The translations under genes and the position numbers were made by a program. This document shows, piece by piece, positions 42,893-51,252 of a stretch of 64,000 bases of DNA; within the stretch, counting starts at the first letter, position 1; each line of letters begins with the position of its first letter. Location: the NCBI RefSeq assembly GCF_900112705.1, contig NZ_FOMR01000001.1, positions 174,945-238,944 of the forward strand, read 5' to 3'. Origin of the DNA: Lentibacillus persicus (GTDB lineage Bacteria; Bacillota; Bacilli; Bacillales; Amphibacillaceae). The notes under the pieces were generated by a model. It made no database searches and was not told the DNA's origin. It was given only the letters and a program-made list of their open reading frames with translations.

Positions 42893-43060
42893 ATTTTCAT
42901 AGAAATAAGCGGAGGGATGGGTGGGAATATATTCCAATATTGTGAACTTCGGTGGAATCATTGTGAACTTCGGGAAAAATTACGACAACTTCAGCGAAAA
43001 CACCGTGAACTTCGGCGAAATCTGTGACAATTTCAGCGAAAATCGGTCGGCCGGGGCACA
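42893..43060. repeat. GTGAACTTCAGCGGAA repeat element, copy 2
   Basis: It repeats the header of copy 1 (TTTTCATAGAAATAAGCGGAGG and TATTCCAATATTGTGAACTTC) in the same orientation, then about five units of GTGAACTTCGG / GACAACTTCAGCGAAAA. Together copies 1 and 2 flank the uncharacterised gene at 42087. Confidence 0.85.
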
Positions 43061-43078
43061 ACTTATAATTTAAATATA

Positions 43079-43161
43079 AAAAACGAACGACAATGAAGGT
43101 TAGGGGAGTTTATTTTCGAAGCAGCGTCCCCCGATCCCTTTCTAATTATCGTTCGTTTTTT
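43079..43161. repeat. CGAACGA-armed inverted repeat, second copy
   Basis: AAAAAACGAACGA pairs with TCGTTCGTTTTTTT, with an internal GGGGAG/CTCCCC-like GGGGA...TCCCCC stem. Same outer arms as the element at 8819. Here the T-run also makes it a plausible terminator for the NlpC/P60 gene on the minus strand. Confidence 0.7.
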
Positions 43162-43184
43162 TATAATCCTAATCGTTTTAACTG

Positions 43185-43991
43185 TTAATCAAACGATTTA
43201 GCGCCTAAATATCGATCTTGCCAATAGTCGATGGACATGTCAGCCACTTCAACGCCGGTGCCTTCATTCCCTGCATGAATCATTTGGTCATTTCCGATGT
43301 AGATACCGCTGTGGGAAGCGCCCTCTTTATCATATGTTGCTTCAAAAAATACAACGTCACCCACACTAGGTGAATCAACATGTTGACCATCTGATGTCCA
43401 CATATCAGCATGTTCTCTGCTCAGATCGATGCCATTCTGTTCAAATACATAGTTAATAAACCCGCTGCTGTCAAATCCTTCACTTGGCGTTTCGCCGCCA
43501 AATGTATAAGATTCTCCGATTAGGTTCTCTGCAGTAGACACTACATCAGAATCTGAAGGAGAACCAGACGACGTTGAATTCAGGTTCATCGTTTCGGGTT
43601 GTGTTTCAGTTTCGGACTTAGCTTCGGTTTGGTTTCCAGATGAAGATAAGGCTCCTTTTGTTTCGGGACCTACGATTCCATCAACTTTCAATCCATTGTC
43701 GGCCTGAAAATCCTCCACAGCATCTTTTGTGATCGGTCCGTAGATGCCGTCAAGATTATATGTATAATAACCTTGGGAAGCAAGCTCGGATTGAACTGAC
43801 TCGACTGCTTCACCGCGGTCACCCTGGGTTAACAGTGATGGTTCTGATACTTCAATGGAAGAATCAGTATCCGACGAATTTACATTCGCTTTAGCTGATA
43901 CATCCTCGCCGAACGCAGGTGTGAATGCCAGTGAAGCAAAAAGGGCGGTGGAAACAACGGACGTCTTAATCGGATGGTTAAGTTTCGTCAT
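43185..43991 (-). CDS. Secreted NlpC/P60-like protein with catalytic Cys changed to Ser
   Basis: 268 residues. A signal peptide (residues 1-28, ending TPAFG) is followed by a peptidoglycan-binding domain (about 55-115, GDRGEAVESVQSELASQGYY...GPITKDAVEDFQ), a Ser/Thr/Glu linker and a C-terminal NlpC/P60 domain (about 147-268). The domain motif that normally reads DCSGF is DSSGF here: residue 175 is Ser by an AGC codon. The catalytic His (H227 in SHSGIYIG) and third polar residue (H239) remain. DL-endopeptidase activity is therefore doubtful; it could be a cell-wall-binding pseudoenzyme. Confidence 0.85.
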   Translation of the reverse strand: MTKLNHPIKTSVVSTALFASLAFTPAFGEDVSAKANVNSSDTDSSIEVSEPSLLTQGDRGEAVESVQSELASQGYYTYNLDGIYGPITKDAVEDFQADNGLKVDGIVGPETKGALSSSGNQTEAKSETETQPETMNLNSTSSGSPSDSDVVSTAENLIGESYTFGGETPSEGFDSSGFINYVFEQNGIDLSREHADMWTSDGQHVDSPSVGDVVFFEATYDKEGASHSGIYIGNDQMIHAGNEGTGVEVADMSIDYWQDRYLGAKSFD

Positions 43992-44231
43992 TCCGAAATC
44001 CTCCTACATAGTATTGTTAGTTTGAAGCATTCCCATGTGATTCCATTAAAACTATCAACACGTCTTCAAACTGCCACCCATTTTACCAGTTAAATGATAC
44101 AAGCAGGTTTCACTCATTTTAAGCTGCAATTATAGTTGTTTTACATGACATTTGTTTTGTCTTTGTAAAGTCAGTATAAGAAAATTGTACAACGCAGCGG
44201 AATGAATGAATAAAAAGATTGCAAAAACCAA

Positions 44232-44260
44232 TTGACAGAAGCGATCAATTACTTTAGTAT
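44232..44260 (+). promoter_or_regulatory. Promoter of the tandem S-box operon
   Basis: TTGACA and TAGTAT are separated by 17 bases, upstream of the first SAM riboswitch. No second good promoter is seen between the two riboswitches. Confidence 0.8.
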
Positions 44261-44286
44261 AAATACAATTAATTTTATAAGAATAC

Positions 44287-44448
44287 TTTCTTATCCAGAG
44301 AGGCGGAGGGGTATGGCCCGTTGAAGCCTCGGCAACAGACTCTGATAGCGGAATACTGTGCCAATTCCATCATGCGTAAGCCTGAAAGATAAGAAAGAGT
44401 GAATGGTGTCTATCAAAAACTCTTTTCTTTTTCAGGAAAAGAGTTTTT
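44287..44448 (+). ncRNA. SAM-I riboswitch, first of two, with terminator
   Basis: CTTATCCAGAGAGGCGGAGGG starts the aptamer, with the S-box core GAAGCCTCGGCAACAG, GTGCCAATTCC and the closing strand GATAAGA at 44388-44394. A terminator AAAAACTCTTTTC...GAAAAGAGTTTTT at 44415-44448 follows, and the 3' side of P1 (AAGAAAGAGT) can pair with it as antiterminator. SAM binding should stop transcription. Confidence 0.93.
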
Positions 44449-44492
44449 GTGTTTATACAAGATTTAGCAATGAATAATTGAATAATCTAAAA

Positions 44493-44668
44493 GCTTCTTA
44501 TCCAGAGAGAGGGAGGGACTGACCCTGTGAACTCTCGGCAACCAGCCAGTGCTAAAATGCACATCCCGGCACGGTGCCAATTTCAGAGGTTTATTAATGA
44601 TCCGAAGATAAGAAGGCTGTAGCAAACGTGTTTTGTGAACCCTTCTCTTATTTGGAGAAGGGTTTTTA
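44493..44668 (+). ncRNA. SAM-I riboswitch, second of two, with terminator
   Basis: CTTCTTATCCAGAGAGAGGGAGGG, then GAACTCTCGGCAACCAGCC, GGTGCCAATTTC and the closing strand GATAAGAAG at 44606-44614. Its own terminator, CCTTCTC...GAGAAGG plus GTTTTT, ends at 44668. It is a complete aptamer and expression platform, distinct in sequence from the first, 45 bases after the first terminator. Confidence 0.93.
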
Positions 44669-44761
44669 ACGTTGAAAGGAGGATTTGGAAACGGGTTGTT
44701 AATACTGGATACGGGTGCGAGAAAAAGCAGAGGTTTAAAAATTTAAGAGGAGGCGGGTACG

Positions 44762-45931
44762 ATGAAAACTGTTTTATTGGATGGAATTAGAACACCTTTT
44801 GGCAAGTGGAAAGGAGCGCTTTCCAAGTTATCAGCTGTCGATTTGGGTGCAAGCGCAGTGACAGCATTATTACAGCGTTGTCCCGAAGTCAGAAAAGCAG
44901 ACGGAGCCATCCTTGCTCAAGTCATCCAGGCCGGGACAGGGCAAAATCCCGCAAGGCAAGTTGCTTATCACGCTGGAATAGACCCGAGCACACCTGCGAT
45001 TACGCTAAACAATGTATGTTTGGGAGGACTTGCCACGATTGCAGATGCTTCAAGGCGGGTCCAATTGAATGAAGGTAATTTATTTCTTGTTGGCGGATTT
45101 GACTCAATGACGAATGCCCCGCATACCGCAAATGTCCGGATGCAAAGCGGGGTTGGGGATACACAATTGAAGGATACATTGCAAAATGACGGGCTATGGT
45201 GCGCGTTAACGGATCAATCAATGGGCGTGCTCACTGACCACTATAACGCTATTTATGACATATCACGCAAAGAGCAGGACGAATATGCAGCACGATCCCA
45301 GCAACGGGCAGCTGATGCTCAGGCTGGCGGCAGACTATCAGATGAAATAACTGCTATAACCGATTTTTTAGAATCAGACGAAGGCATTCGTGTAAATACA
45401 ACAGTTGATAAGCTGAGCAATCTTTCGCCCGCTTTTTCTTCTGAGGGGACGATCACAGCGGGGAATGCCTCGCAAATGACTGATGGCGCAAGCGTCGGAA
45501 TTGTGACGTCGGAAGAACAGGCACAGAACTTAAACCAAACACCCCTGGCAGCGGTCATTGACTGGCAGGAAACGGCAGGTCCTGATGCCAGTTTGCAAAC
45601 AAAACCGGCCAAGGCGATCAACAGTTTACTGGAAAGACAGCGTTTGTCTGTTGATGATATCGATTTGTTTGAAATCAACGAAGCTTTTTCCAGTGTTGTG
45701 ATTGCCAGTTGCCGCGAGTTGGGTATTGGCTACGATCGTGTCAATGTCAACGGTGGAGCAATTGCAATTGGTCATCCATTAGGCGGCACCGGATTCCGGC
45801 TTGTGTTAACACTTGCCCATGAATTGAAGCGACGCGGTGGCGGAAAAGGCATCGCCGCTTTATGCGGTGGTGGCGGCCAGGGTTTCGCTATTTTAATAGA
45901 AGTACCGGCAACGAAAGGAGAATCAGTATGA
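44762..45931 (+). CDS. Thiolase (acetyl-CoA acetyltransferase family)
   Basis: 389 residues. The nucleophilic Cys is in LNNVCLGGLATI near residue 85, where most thiolases read CxSGL. The other active-site elements are NEAFSSV, GGAIAIGHPLGGTGFR (His) and the second Cys in LCGGGGQGFA. It would cleave or form a beta-ketoacyl-CoA. It heads an operon behind two SAM riboswitches; AGAGGAGGCGGG precedes the ATG and the stop overlaps the next start as ATGA. The altered CLGG loop may change acyl specificity. Confidence 0.92.
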   Translation: MKTVLLDGIRTPFGKWKGALSKLSAVDLGASAVTALLQRCPEVRKADGAILAQVIQAGTGQNPARQVAYHAGIDPSTPAITLNNVCLGGLATIADASRRVQLNEGNLFLVGGFDSMTNAPHTANVRMQSGVGDTQLKDTLQNDGLWCALTDQSMGVLTDHYNAIYDISRKEQDEYAARSQQRAADAQAGGRLSDEITAITDFLESDEGIRVNTTVDKLSNLSPAFSSEGTITAGNASQMTDGASVGIVTSEEQAQNLNQTPLAAVIDWQETAGPDASLQTKPAKAINSLLERQRLSVDDIDLFEINEAFSSVVIASCRELGIGYDRVNVNGGAIAIGHPLGGTGFRLVLTLAHELKRRGGGKGIAALCGGGGQGFAILIEVPATKGESV

Positions 45932-47871
45932 CAACACAACTAACACAGCAGCGTTCCAGGGTTCTTTGGGAGCCGGAACGGAAAGATATCGAACGGTCAC
46001 ATATTAATAAGTTTGCAGCATTTGCCAATCAGCCTCTTTTTCCTTATGAGCGGCTGCATCACTGGTCCGTTGCTCATTTAGATGAATTTTGGTCACACGT
46101 GTGGGATTACGCCGGGATTATTGGCAAAAAAGGCGAGCGCATCTACATACCATCGGACGCGATGCCCGATGTCCAGTGGTTTCCTGAGGCCGAATTGAAT
46201 TTCGCTGAAAATTTATTAAGAGGTGCTGATGAGCGGGTCGTTGCCTATGAAGCCGATGAAGCGGGATTTAAACGTTCAATTCAGTTGAAAGAACTGAAAC
46301 AGCTTGTCGCCCAGGCACAGGCAGGCCTGAAACAATTAGGTGTTGAAAAAGGTGACCGGGTTGCCGGGGTAACCATTAATAACATTCAAGGTCTCGCTGC
46401 ATTAATTGCAACGGTTTCACTTGGTGCGGTATGGACGTCTTGTTCACCCGACTTTGGTGCCAAAGGCATGATTGACCGTATTGGACAAGCCCGTCCGAAA
46501 GTGCTGATTACGGTGCTTTCCTATCAATACAAACAAAAGCCGTTTAATATTACAGACAAAATCAAAGAAACAAGTGATGCGATCAGCAGTCTAACCGCTG
46601 TCGTCACACTGAACGGAAAGCTTGAGTCGGATAAGCTTGATACGCATACGTGGGAATCGTTATGTGATAAGCAGGCGAACGTACCTGAGTATACCCGAGT
46701 TCCGTTCCAACATCCGCTGTACATTTTATATACGTCCGGGACGACCGGTTTGCCAAAAGCTATTGTTCATTCGGTCGGCGGGACTTTACTTCAACATGTC
46801 AAAGAGCACCAGTTGCATTGTGATGTGCACAAAAACGATGTTCTTTTTTGGTATACCAATACTGCCTGGATGATGTATCCGTGGCTTGTGACGGGGCTGG
46901 CGAGTGAAGCGGCAATTTTGTTGTATGATGGCTCGCCCATACGAACAGACTGTATCACACACCTTTGGCAGATTGCCGACCAGATAGGTGTCACGCATTT
47001 TGGAACAAGCCCGAAATACCTGGATACACTGATGAAAAACAATGTGGAACTGCAGCACGAGTACCCGCTTAAAAAGCTTAAGAGCATTTTGTCCTGCGGG
47101 GCGCCATTAAGCGCTGAGCAATATGATTGGGTGTATCAAACAATTAAACAAGACATTGTCCTTGCTTCAATTTCCGGCGGCACTGAAATCATTGGCTGTT
47201 TCGTAATGGGCACGCCGGTTCACCCTGTTCGGAGAGGTGAAATTACGTGCAAAGCGCTGGGAATGGCTGTTGATGTTCTTGATGAAAGGGGAGCATCGGT
47301 TTATGCCGAAAAAGGTGATCTTGTTTGTACCCAGCCAGCACCGAGCATGCCCATTACGTTTTACGGAAAAGACGGCGATGAACGTTATCGGAAAACGTAC
47401 TTTTCAAAGTGGCCAGGGATTTGGACGCACGGTGACTTTGTGGAACAGACAGTTGATGACACGTTTATTATTTATGGGCGGTCAGATACGACGTTAAATC
47501 CCGGCGGTGTTCGAATAGGGACAGCGGAAATTTATAACGTCGTCGAGCAGTTTGCACACGTGAAGGATTCGATTGTCTTTGGGCTGCCTGTGGATAATGA
47601 CGAAGATATCGTGCTATGTCTTGTGGCTGATCAACAAGATAAGCTGTTAATCAAAGAGATTCGCCGGCAAATTCGGGCGCATGCATCGCCACGACACGTA
47701 CCAAAACGGATTTATTTTGTCGACGACATCCCGTATACGATTAATGGAAAAAAGGTGGAAGCTGCTGCGAAAAAGGAAGCGCTGGGAAACGAAGTGAAAA
47801 ATAAAGCATCGCTAAGTAACCCAAATAGTTTAGCGGCTTTTACCAGATTAATAGAAAGGACGTATGACTAA
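45928..47871 (+). CDS. Acetoacetyl-CoA synthetase-like acyl-CoA ligase
   Basis: 647 residues, the AacS length. ANL-family motifs are ILYTSGTTGLPKAIVHSVGG (A3), SISGGTEIIGCFVMGTP, GDFVEQTVDDTFIIYGRSDTTLNPGGVRIGTAEIYNVVE (A8 hinge) and the catalytic Lys in YTINGKKVE (A10). The AacS-specific N-terminal domain (PERKDIERSHINKFAAF, WSVAHLDEFW) is complete. It activates acetoacetate or a related beta-keto or branched acid with ATP and CoA, supplying the two thiolase-fold proteins. ATG 45928 overlaps the thiolase stop. Confidence 0.9.
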   Translation: MTTQLTQQRSRVLWEPERKDIERSHINKFAAFANQPLFPYERLHHWSVAHLDEFWSHVWDYAGIIGKKGERIYIPSDAMPDVQWFPEAELNFAENLLRGADERVVAYEADEAGFKRSIQLKELKQLVAQAQAGLKQLGVEKGDRVAGVTINNIQGLAALIATVSLGAVWTSCSPDFGAKGMIDRIGQARPKVLITVLSYQYKQKPFNITDKIKETSDAISSLTAVVTLNGKLESDKLDTHTWESLCDKQANVPEYTRVPFQHPLYILYTSGTTGLPKAIVHSVGGTLLQHVKEHQLHCDVHKNDVLFWYTNTAWMMYPWLVTGLASEAAILLYDGSPIRTDCITHLWQIADQIGVTHFGTSPKYLDTLMKNNVELQHEYPLKKLKSILSCGAPLSAEQYDWVYQTIKQDIVLASISGGTEIIGCFVMGTPVHPVRRGEITCKALGMAVDVLDERGASVYAEKGDLVCTQPAPSMPITFYGKDGDERYRKTYFSKWPGIWTHGDFVEQTVDDTFIIYGRSDTTLNPGGVRIGTAEIYNVVEQFAHVKDSIVFGLPVDNDEDIVLCLVADQQDKLLIKEIRRQIRAHASPRHVPKRIYFVDDIPYTINGKKVEAAAKKEALGNEVKNKASLSNPNSLAAFTRLIERTYD

Positions 47872-49031
47872 TGTCGCACAAACCTCACGGAGCAATTATT
47901 GGCATCGGAGAACTGAAACCGGAACGCTATTCGCAAGGGAAGACAACGCTGAGTTTAATCGCGGATTCAGTGCGGGAGGCAATTAGCGATGCGGGTATTT
48001 CCAAAGATGTGATTGACGGATTGCTTGTTGGTCCACAGGTTGGCGAGACGCCTCAGCACGTTCCGGCAACTGTATCGGAATATTTAGGCATCAATCCGAC
48101 AATGTCAAATACGGTCGACCTTGGTGGAGCAACGGGACCGGGAATGATTTGGCGGGCAGCCGCTGCCATTAAAATGGAAATGTGTGAAACCGTCGTATGC
48201 GTATTAGCAAACAAAAATGAAAAAGGTGAAACATTGCGTTCACCAAACCGCAATCCAATCCGGGAATTCGATGTACCATTCGGTGCTTTAGGTGCCAATA
48301 CGTCTTATGCATTATTGAAGCGGCAGCACATGGAAAAGCACGGCTCGTCACAAGAACAATTCGCCAAAATTGCTTATTGGTCAAGAAAAAATGCCCAGTT
48401 CAATCCGAACGCAATATTTTACGGGAAGTCATTGGAACTGGATGACATTCTGACATCACCATTGATTGCTGATCCGCTTCATCTATTGGAAATCGTGATG
48501 CCGGTTGCTGGTGGGGCGGCAGTAATTGTTACGTCTGAAGACCGTGCGGGACAAGGGAAGCACAAACCCGTCTATCTGAAAGGAGCAGGCGAAAAAATCA
48601 CCCATCGTGCAGTAAGCCAGGCACCGGACATTGATGATTTGCCATTTCAATATTCGATCCCGTCTGCGCTTAAGCAGGCGGAAATTGCTATCCATGATGT
48701 TGATTTATTGTCGCTTTATGACTGTTATACGAGCGTTGTTGCCACACAATTGGAAAGCACCGGTCTTTGCGGGCCGGGTGAATTCGGCCGTTTTATTGAC
48801 AATCACAGCTTTGGTCATGATGGCGATTATCCGCTGAACACGCACGGCGGTCAGCTGGGATTTGGGCAGGCCGATTTAGCCGGTGGCATGTCACATGTGA
48901 TTGAAGCTGTCCATCAATTGCGCGGTAATGCCGGAGAACGTCAAATACCAAGTGCCCGGCATGCACTTGTTACGGGTAATGGGGCAACTTTAAGCGAAAC
49001 GACAGCACTTGTATTAGGAGGCGTATCATGA
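47871..49031 (+). CDS. Thiolase-fold lipid-transfer/aldolase-type protein
   Basis: 386 residues of a thiolase-like protein of the SCP-x/Ltp type. IIGIGELKPERYSQGKTTLSLIADSVREAISDAGI starts the fold. The position of the nucleophilic Cys reads VDLGGATGPGMI, without Cys, so it is not a standard thiolase. LYDCYTSVV and THGGQLGFGQADLAGGMSHVIEA keep the other conserved places. Such proteins pair with DUF35 partners, which is exactly the next gene, and some of these pairs are acyl-CoA retro-aldolases. It overlaps both neighbours by 1-4 bases. Confidence 0.85.
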   Translation: MSHKPHGAIIGIGELKPERYSQGKTTLSLIADSVREAISDAGISKDVIDGLLVGPQVGETPQHVPATVSEYLGINPTMSNTVDLGGATGPGMIWRAAAAIKMEMCETVVCVLANKNEKGETLRSPNRNPIREFDVPFGALGANTSYALLKRQHMEKHGSSQEQFAKIAYWSRKNAQFNPNAIFYGKSLELDDILTSPLIADPLHLLEIVMPVAGGAAVIVTSEDRAGQGKHKPVYLKGAGEKITHRAVSQAPDIDDLPFQYSIPSALKQAEIAIHDVDLLSLYDCYTSVVATQLESTGLCGPGEFGRFIDNHSFGHDGDYPLNTHGGQLGFGQADLAGGMSHVIEAVHQLRGNAGERQIPSARHALVTGNGATLSETTALVLGGVS

Positions 49032-49447
49032 GTATTTCCTTACCGAAACCGCTCAGGACATCAATAAGTAAGCCATTTTGGGACAACATTGCTGAAGGGC
49101 GGTTTTCACTCCAGTTTTGTGATGATTGCAGCCGGGCGATCTTCTATCCGAGGGCGCATTGTCCGTTCTGTTTTAGTAATCAATTGACCTGGAAAGAAGC
49201 ATCTGGTCAGGGCAAGTTGCAAACATGGAGTATCATTTACCGGACAGATCATCCTGCCTGGCAGGAGAAAACCCCGTATGTCGTTGGTGTCGTGGAGCTG
49301 ACAGAGGGGCCTTCAATGTTAACACATTTGTTGATAGAGCCAAGCGAGGTCTTTTATCAAATGGATGTTTCGGTCTGCTTTATAACCATTGAAGACGAGG
49401 TACTGCCTTTTTTCAAGGCAAAAGGAGATGACACCCCATGGTTCTGA
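49028..49447 (+). CDS. DUF35 Zn-ribbon/OB-fold acyl-CoA-associated protein
   Basis: 139 residues. A rubredoxin-like zinc ribbon with two CxxC pairs (FCDDCSRAIFYPRAHCPFC, residues ~30-49) is followed by an OB fold (WKEASGQGKLQTWSIIYR, TPYVVGVVELTEGPSMLTHLL). This partner forms complexes with thiolase-fold proteins and shapes their acyl-CoA site; the preceding gene is its obvious mate, overlapping by four bases. Confidence 0.92.
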   Translation: MSISLPKPLRTSISKPFWDNIAEGRFSLQFCDDCSRAIFYPRAHCPFCFSNQLTWKEASGQGKLQTWSIIYRTDHPAWQEKTPYVVGVVELTEGPSMLTHLLIEPSEVFYQMDVSVCFITIEDEVLPFFKAKGDDTPWF

Positions 49448-49533
49448 CTTACTTTCTTTTGGTCGTTGCATGCTGGATAATCGGTTTTGTTTTATGGAAA
49501 AAAATTTATGCCAGCAGAAAGGAGAAGCCTTAA
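49438..49533 (+). CDS. 31-residue membrane peptide coupled to the symporter
   Basis: AAAGGAG precedes ATG 49438, which overlaps the DUF35 gene end. The product is one helix (about residues 3-21) and a basic tail (KKIYASRKEKP). It stops three bases before the symporter start, and its last codons carry the symporter ribosome site. Small one-helix partners (DUF485, DUF3311 types) accompany some SSS transporters; this is shorter and I do not recognise it. Confidence 0.6.
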   Translation: MVLTYFLLVVACWIIGFVLWKKIYASRKEKP

Positions 49534-49536
49534 AGT

Positions 49537-51033
49537 ATGCTAACTAACTCAAGTGTGGTGTTATGGACGGTTGTTCTGCTATTAGTTATTTATTTTGCTT
49601 TTGTTACGTGGATTGGCAAGCGGGGAAGTGCGCACAGTCACTCAATGAATGGCTTTGCGACAGCCCGGGGAAAGGTGAGTCCGGTGCTTGTTGGAGCGAG
49701 TTTCGCTACTTCCTACGCCAGTGCGAATCTGTTCATTGGTGTACCAGGGCTTGCTTATGAATATGGAACTTCAGTCCTGTGGTACACACTTGGTTGCTTC
49801 GGCGTTTCCTGGATTGGCTTATTACTGTTTGCCAAAGCTTTTTGGCGTTACGGCAAAAAACTCGGCCGTGTATCGACATTGCCTGAATGGCTGGGGAGGC
49901 GTTACAATTCAAAAACGTTACAAGTCCTTGTGACGGTATTGATTCTATTTAATGTATATTATATTGTCGGTCAAAATGTAGGGCTTGCCACAATCTTTGA
50001 AACGGTCATCGGTATTCCGTACGAATGGGGGATTGTAATTGGTGTGACGATTACGATTCTTTATATTGGACTTGGCGGCGCTTTCGCTCAAATGGTTACG
50101 GATGGCCTTCAAGGAATTTTAATGGCAGTTACATCCGTTTTAATTATGGTTTCATTGTTTTGGACAATCGGGGGCGGATTTAATGTCTTCGGCGTTTTGA
50201 CCACGCAATTAGAAGCGATTGACCCGGGTTTAACCGGCGCCGTAGGTACTGATGGCCCATATAATAGTGTGCTTGCGATTATGGCTGTTCAGTTTATGTT
50301 ATTCAGTTTTGTATTAATGCCTCACTTATTAAACAAAGTTTTATCAATTGAAACGGAAGAAGAGCTTGCGCCGTTTACGATGTCTGCTGGAATTATTTTG
50401 TGTATCATTTCAATATTAATGGTGCTTGGTGGACTTGCAGCACGTGTGCTCTTCCCGGCATTGGAAAGTGCTGATTCCGCGATACCGGTGTACGTTATTG
50501 AAGCCTTTCCCGGTGTGATTGCAGCGATAATGATTGTCGGAATTATTTCAGCCATCTTATCAAGCACAGACAGTTTGTACCTCGGAGTTACAACCAGTAT
50601 TGGAAATGATTTTTATCGGGTAGTGGCACCCCTTTTTATGAAAAACATATCAGATGCCGAACTGGACCAAAAATCTGTGAAAGTAGCGAAAGGTGCCTTG
50701 ATTGTTGTTGGGCTGGTGTCACTCTATTTTTCATTAGAGCGCCCGGAATCATTGTCGATTTTAATTCAATTTAGCTTTTCAGCGATTATCTCCGGAATCA
50801 TTGCCCCGATTACGCTGGGTTATTTCTGGAAATATGCCAACAATTACGGCGCCATCGCTTCATTAATGACAGGGACAACCCTTTATGTCGTGTTCACCTC
50901 GTTTAATATAGTTGAGAATATTTATTTGGCAATGTTTTTCAGCTCGCTCGCCGGGTTTGCTATTATGGGAGCTATTAGTGCCCTTACATCGAAAGGGAGC
51001 GATCAAGATCTCCTGTTAAGAAAATCAGGTTAA
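49537..51033 (+). CDS. Sodium:solute symporter (SSS family), PanF/monocarboxylate-like
   Basis: 498 residues with thirteen predicted helices. SSS features are NGFATARGKVSPVLVGASFATSYASANLFIGVPGLAY, YIGLGGAFAQMVTDGLQGILMAVTS and IIGIISAILSSTDSLYLGVTTSIGNDFY with the Na2-site Ser/Thr. Compared with the SirTM-linked symporter it looks closer to PanF or monocarboxylate carriers. As the last gene of the S-box operon it probably imports the acid that the ligase activates. Confidence 0.9.
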   Translation: MLTNSSVVLWTVVLLLVIYFAFVTWIGKRGSAHSHSMNGFATARGKVSPVLVGASFATSYASANLFIGVPGLAYEYGTSVLWYTLGCFGVSWIGLLLFAKAFWRYGKKLGRVSTLPEWLGRRYNSKTLQVLVTVLILFNVYYIVGQNVGLATIFETVIGIPYEWGIVIGVTITILYIGLGGAFAQMVTDGLQGILMAVTSVLIMVSLFWTIGGGFNVFGVLTTQLEAIDPGLTGAVGTDGPYNSVLAIMAVQFMLFSFVLMPHLLNKVLSIETEEELAPFTMSAGIILCIISILMVLGGLAARVLFPALESADSAIPVYVIEAFPGVIAAIMIVGIISAILSSTDSLYLGVTTSIGNDFYRVVAPLFMKNISDAELDQKSVKVAKGALIVVGLVSLYFSLERPESLSILIQFSFSAIISGIIAPITLGYFWKYANNYGAIASLMTGTTLYVVFTSFNIVENIYLAMFFSSLAGFAIMGAISALTSKGSDQDLLLRKSG

Positions 51034-51104
51034 CAAGCGCATTAAGCGATAGTACGCAGGGTTTGTGTGAAAGAAATCGTCTATTTACTCCACGGGGCGA
51101 TGAA

Positions 51105-51252
51105 TCTATGGTAATTTATTCCAAATATGTGAACATCAGCGAAATCTTAGTGAACATCAGCGGAAATTGCGCCAACTTGAGCGAAAATACCACGAACTTG
51201 AGCGGAATGGGTCACAATTTGAGCCAAATAGGGTTCTGGCTGAAAAAAAGTT
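51105..51252. repeat. GTGAACTTCAGCGGAA repeat element, copy 3
   Basis: ATGGTAATTTATTCCAAATATGTG header, about five units of GTGAACATCAGCGGAAA or CAACTTGAGCGAAAA, and the GGGTTCTGGCTGAAAAAAAG tail shared with copy 1. The open frame over it is a periodicity artefact. Confidence 0.8.

Noticed and set aside
41800-43060. Direct repeats flanking the gene at 42087 as ends of an insertion sequence
   Set aside because: No transposase, no terminal inverted repeats and no visible target duplication; a third copy stands alone. Kept only as a repeat-element observation.
43992-44286. Additional gene between the NlpC/P60 gene and the riboswitches
   Set aside because: No open frame with a ribosome site; the stretch is AT-rich promoter DNA.
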